Below, piece by piece: positions 61,349 to 64,000 of a stretch of 64,000 nucleotides of DNA (within the stretch, counting starts at the first letter, position 1; each line of letters opens with the position of its first letter). The DNA is from Candidatus Zhuqueibacterota bacterium (GTDB lineage: Bacteria; Zhuqueibacterota; Zhuqueibacteria; Oceanimicrobiales; Oceanimicrobiaceae), in contig JAJDAF010000030.1 of NCBI GenBank assembly GCA_029261995.1, positions 1-64,000 of the forward strand, given 5' to 3'. Under the pieces are notes generated by a model. That model was not told the origin of the DNA. It searched no databases and saw nothing but the letters and a program-made list of their open reading frames with translations. A program made the translations under genes and the position numbers.

Positions 61349-64000
61349 TCACAGATTTCGCTCAACCTCATGACTACTCGAGTCACTGCTCTTCAATGTC
61401 AACTGCTGCAGGTAGGACAAGGCCTGTTGATTTCCGGGATTCAACTGCAACCAGCGCTTGATGCCAGCCAATCCGCGTTTGAACTGCCTGGTCTGCATGT
61501 AAAATCCGGTAAGCCAATTGAGCACGGCGGTTGAATTGGGCGAACTCTGCATCACGGAAAACGCCAGCGTCTCAGCTTTGTCGTGGTCCTGCAAATATTG
61601 ACTGTAAAAGGAAGCGACTGTCAGCAGATCTCGCTCGGGCAAAGTCCGCTGCTCCAGAGCTGCGAGTCGTTTCGCCAATTCCTGTGGCCTGCCGGCCCGA
61701 AAGTACATTTCCCCGAGCATCAGCTTGGTGTTGTGGTTGCGTATTGGCAGAGTCATCTCTGGCAGTCGCTCCTCCATGTGGTCCAGCGTATCGGCGGCTT
61801 TTGCGTTGGCGCCTGTTCGCAGGTAGTGGTTGGCCAGTCTGAAAAATGCCATCCTGTAGTTCTGCAACAAGCCCTGCGTCCGAAAATCGAGGTGCACTTG
61901 GGGATCATCCAAACCACGATATCTGAAAGTATTCACCAGGTTGTTTTCAAGCCTGGCCGGTGCGATGAAATCTCCAGCCACGCCGTAGGGCATAATTTGA
62001 AAAGCCATGCCATCCATGCGCAGGTAATTCTTGCTGTCGGCCTTGCGCGCACCGTTGTTCAAGCCCAGCATGTTGGTGTTTGCCACGGTGGCGGAGAAAT
62101 AAAGCGGGCGGTCGAACCGGTTCTCCGCAATAATATGAAGCAGCACCCGGTCTTGAATCAGAATGACCGGGCGGTCGCCAAAGCGGTTTGTTGCAGCCAT
62201 CTCGAATACCAGGGCCGGCGGCTCATCCAGAGTCGGCGACAGATTGTCCTCTTCTTCTTTCAGGTAGCGAGAGACGCTGTCGGACGGCACGCCGATTTTG
62301 ATGGTGCGCGGCTCGGGCCAAAGCATCGGCTGCAGCCGCTCCAACTGGTCATCGGTGTAGCTAATCGGCACGGTTGGAGCTACGTCGCGTAGCTGCTTGA
62401 TGTACCACGTCGCGTTCAGCAGAGCCAGACAGACTACCCGAACGTCCGGCCGAATGCCTTCCACGTATTGCAAATACCAAATCGGATACGTGTCGTTGTC
62501 ACCATTGGTAAACAAAATGGCATTGGGCGCGCAGCTTTGTAGAATGTTGTAGGAATAGTCGGAGGCAACGTAGTTTCCGGTTCGATCGTGGCTCTCGTAG
62601 TTGAAGGCCAGCAGCTTGAGAGGCACGGCTGCGAGCAGCATCGGGAACACTGCTGCAAGGGTGGCTACCCGGAGCGCAGATGGCAATCGCCGAACTGCAC
62701 GGCCGACGGCCGCAAGCAAAGCGCTGGCGCCAATCCCAATCCAGATGGCAAACGCGAAGAATGAGCCTGCGTAGGCGTAGTCTCGCTCCCGCGGCTGCGG
62801 GTCCGCCTGATTCAGGTAGAGTGCGATCACCAGACCCGTCATGAGAAACAAGGCAAGGATAGAAACGGCCCGTGGCCAATCCCTGCGGAAATGGTGCACC
62901 ATGCCAATCAAACCAAGCAGGAACGGCAGGCCGAGCAGCCCGTTCAGGGATATCGTCTCAGCCAGAAGCCCATACCTGCTGCGGGCGTCCCCCTTGCCAA
63001 TGAACTGCCAGCCGAAATAGCGCAAATACATCTTCCTGACCTGGTATTCCCAAACCGGTGCGCGGCGCTGCAAAAAGGGAATGTCACCGTACTGCTCGCG
63101 ATTCAAATAACTGGCAAAGCGCGCCGGCACTTCCGGATCATTCATGTCGATGATCGGGTCCTTGCCGGAGCGGATGTACAAAGCCGTGTAGCTGGAATAT
63201 CCGACAAGAACCAACATCACGGCCTGGACAAACAGGGCCAGCACACGCTTCTTGCGACTTACAGCGCGGTGAGCCAGGAAAACCAAAACTCCGCCTACGA
63301 AAAATGGCGCTGACGCGGAGAACTCGTTCATAAGCCACGGTATGCCAATTACCACTCCCGGGTAGACCACGACCATGGTTGCCAACCCCATCACTGTAAA
63401 CAAGCCAAAGCTGCGAACAGTGAGTTTGGAGGTCCTGAAGAAGATGAGCAGGAAAACCGTGACCAGAGCGAGAACGCTCAGCAAGTGCACGCCGAGAGCG
63501 AGGCCAATCAAATAGGCGATCAGGAGCAGCAAGCGGTCGCCGCCGCGGGAGGCGGGCTGCCTGTCCCACACGAGAATCAACCAGACCACGCAGGCGGTGA
63601 AAAAAAGTGAAAGCGAATAGACCTCCGCCTCCACCGCATTGAACCAGAATGCGTCCGTAAAAGCAAGCGTAAGCGCTCCGACAAATGCACCGAGATGGCG
63701 GAATTCAGCATGCGGCAATCCGGACCGACGGTCTGTCGGGTCAGGCGCGCTTGCTTTGTGAGTCTCTGAAAATCGAATTTCTCCGCCCGACTTGCCGCTC
63801 GGGATCTGCCAGCGTGCAAGCAGAAGCACAGTGCTCAGGTAAGTCAGTGTGACGGTCACCGCGCTAATCAATGCCGAAAATATGTTGAGGCGCAGGCCAA
63901 TGTCATCGAACAAGGGTAACATCGTGAATAGCCTGCCTAGAAGAACATAGAGCGGAGCCCCGGGAGGATGCGGCACGCCCATCGTGTAGGAGCAGGAGAT
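61349..64000 (-). CDS. DUF2723 family polytopic membrane protein, 5' end outside window
   Basis: The frame stays open past the right edge; upstream of the first ATG it reads SYT before MGVPHPPGAPLYVLLGRLF, the family's usual N-terminal region. Ten or so membrane segments are followed by a soluble part with YVASDYSYN, FTNGDNDTYPIWYLQ and TPR-like helices at the C-terminus. DUF2723 proteins are related to protein O-mannosyltransferases (GT-C fold) and are common in Bacteroidota and related phyla. The enzyme role is inferred. More than 880 residues are present. Confidence 0.9.
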   Translation of the reverse strand: MSCSYTMGVPHPPGAPLYVLLGRLFTMLPLFDDIGLRLNIFSALISAVTVTLTYLSTVLLLARWQIPSGKSGGEIRFSETHKASAPDPTDRRSGLPHAEFRHLGAFVGALTLAFTDAFWFNAVEAEVYSLSLFFTACVVWLILVWDRQPASRGGDRLLLLIAYLIGLALGVHLLSVLALVTVFLLIFFRTSKLTVRSFGLFTVMGLATMVVVYPGVVIGIPWLMNEFSASAPFFVGGVLVFLAHRAVSRKKRVLALFVQAVMLVLVGYSSYTALYIRSGKDPIIDMNDPEVPARFASYLNREQYGDIPFLQRRAPVWEYQVRKMYLRYFGWQFIGKGDARSRYGLLAETISLNGLLGLPFLLGLIGMVHHFRRDWPRAVSILALFLMTGLVIALYLNQADPQPRERDYAYAGSFFAFAIWIGIGASALLAAVGRAVRRLPSALRVATLAAVFPMLLAAVPLKLLAFNYESHDRTGNYVASDYSYNILQSCAPNAILFTNGDNDTYPIWYLQYVEGIRPDVRVVCLALLNATWYIKQLRDVAPTVPISYTDDQLERLQPMLWPEPRTIKIGVPSDSVSRYLKEEEDNLSPTLDEPPALVFEMAATNRFGDRPVILIQDRVLLHIIAENRFDRPLYFSATVANTNMLGLNNGARKADSKNYLRMDGMAFQIMPYGVAGDFIAPARLENNLVNTFRYRGLDDPQVHLDFRTQGLLQNYRMAFFRLANHYLRTGANAKAADTLDHMEERLPEMTLPIRNHNTKLMLGEMYFRAGRPQELAKRLAALEQRTLPERDLLTVASFYSQYLQDHDKAETLAFSVMQSSPNSTAVLNWLTGFYMQTRQFKRGLAGIKRWLQLNPGNQQALSYLQQLTLKSSDSSSHEVERNL

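Noticed and set aside
1-64000. CRISPR array, rRNA or tRNA genes, prophage or transposase genes
   Set aside because: No regular spaced repeats, RNA gene signatures, integrase or transposase frames were seen, apart from the partial group II intron.

Overview
The window is a gene-dense bacterial chromosome segment of roughly 50-55% GC. It holds about 48 protein genes or gene parts and no recognisable tRNA, rRNA or CRISPR array. Gene content points to a Gram-negative-type, respiring, heterotrophic bacterium: cytochrome c maturation genes ccmE and ccmF, a periplasmic dihaem cytochrome, RNase Y, a SUF-only Fe-S operon and several beta-oxidation gene sets. No single gene fixes the phylum. A deep lineage of the FCB or Calditrichota/KSB1 kind is my guess, not a demonstrated fact. 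Most genes left of 33.6 kb, and those from 38.8 to 48.1 kb, read leftward; the blocks at 34.0-38.8 kb and 48.4-60.5 kb read rightward.

Layout. 1-138: 5' end of a group II intron on the minus strand, running off the left edge. 165-8570: catabolic operon with a medium-chain dehydrogenase, a three-subunit molybdenum hydroxylase of the 4-hydroxybenzoyl-CoA reductase type, a secreted DUF1028 protein, an acyl-CoA dehydrogenase and a thiolase; an orphan VapB-like antitoxin lies beside it. 9107-15671: Rrf2 regulator followed by sufA-sufB-sufC-sufD-sufS-sufU-sufT, with an excellent promoter and an operator touching its -10. 15895-25539: ccmF, ccmE, dxs, rny, two small genes, glutaryl-CoA dehydrogenase and miaB. 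25591-26230: vapBC module. 26247-30307: mtaB and a large radical SAM protein. 30353-32379: a truncated nfo copy, higBA and the intact nfo, followed by a small membrane gene and trxB.

34001-38764 encodes a 1587-residue acyl/aryl-CoA-synthetase-like protein with a long unassigned middle and a C-terminal acetyltransferase. Acetate kinase, a dihaem cytochrome with TPRs, a fadE-fadA-fadN beta-oxidation operon and an isocitrate-dehydrogenase-family gene follow on the minus strand. On the plus strand come yqeC and a 1990-residue signalling protein (GHKL kinase-like domain, two TM segments, HAMP, PP2C/SpoIIE phosphatase, about 1000 residues of acidic linker, TPRs). Next are a dual-CDGSH protein, a flavin disulfide reductase and separate lysine-ketoglutarate reductase and saccharopine dehydrogenase genes. 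An acetyltransferase and a partial DUF2723 membrane protein end the window.

Taken together, lysine could be degraded through saccharopine to glutaryl-CoA and crotonyl-CoA, then through FadN and FadA to acetyl-CoA, with acetate kinase giving ATP. Aromatic acyl-CoA compounds could enter through the Mo-hydroxylase operon. The SUF operon would supply clusters for the Mo-hydroxylase, radical SAM and CDGSH proteins. The two giant fusion proteins and the nfo/higBA duplication are the most unusual items.
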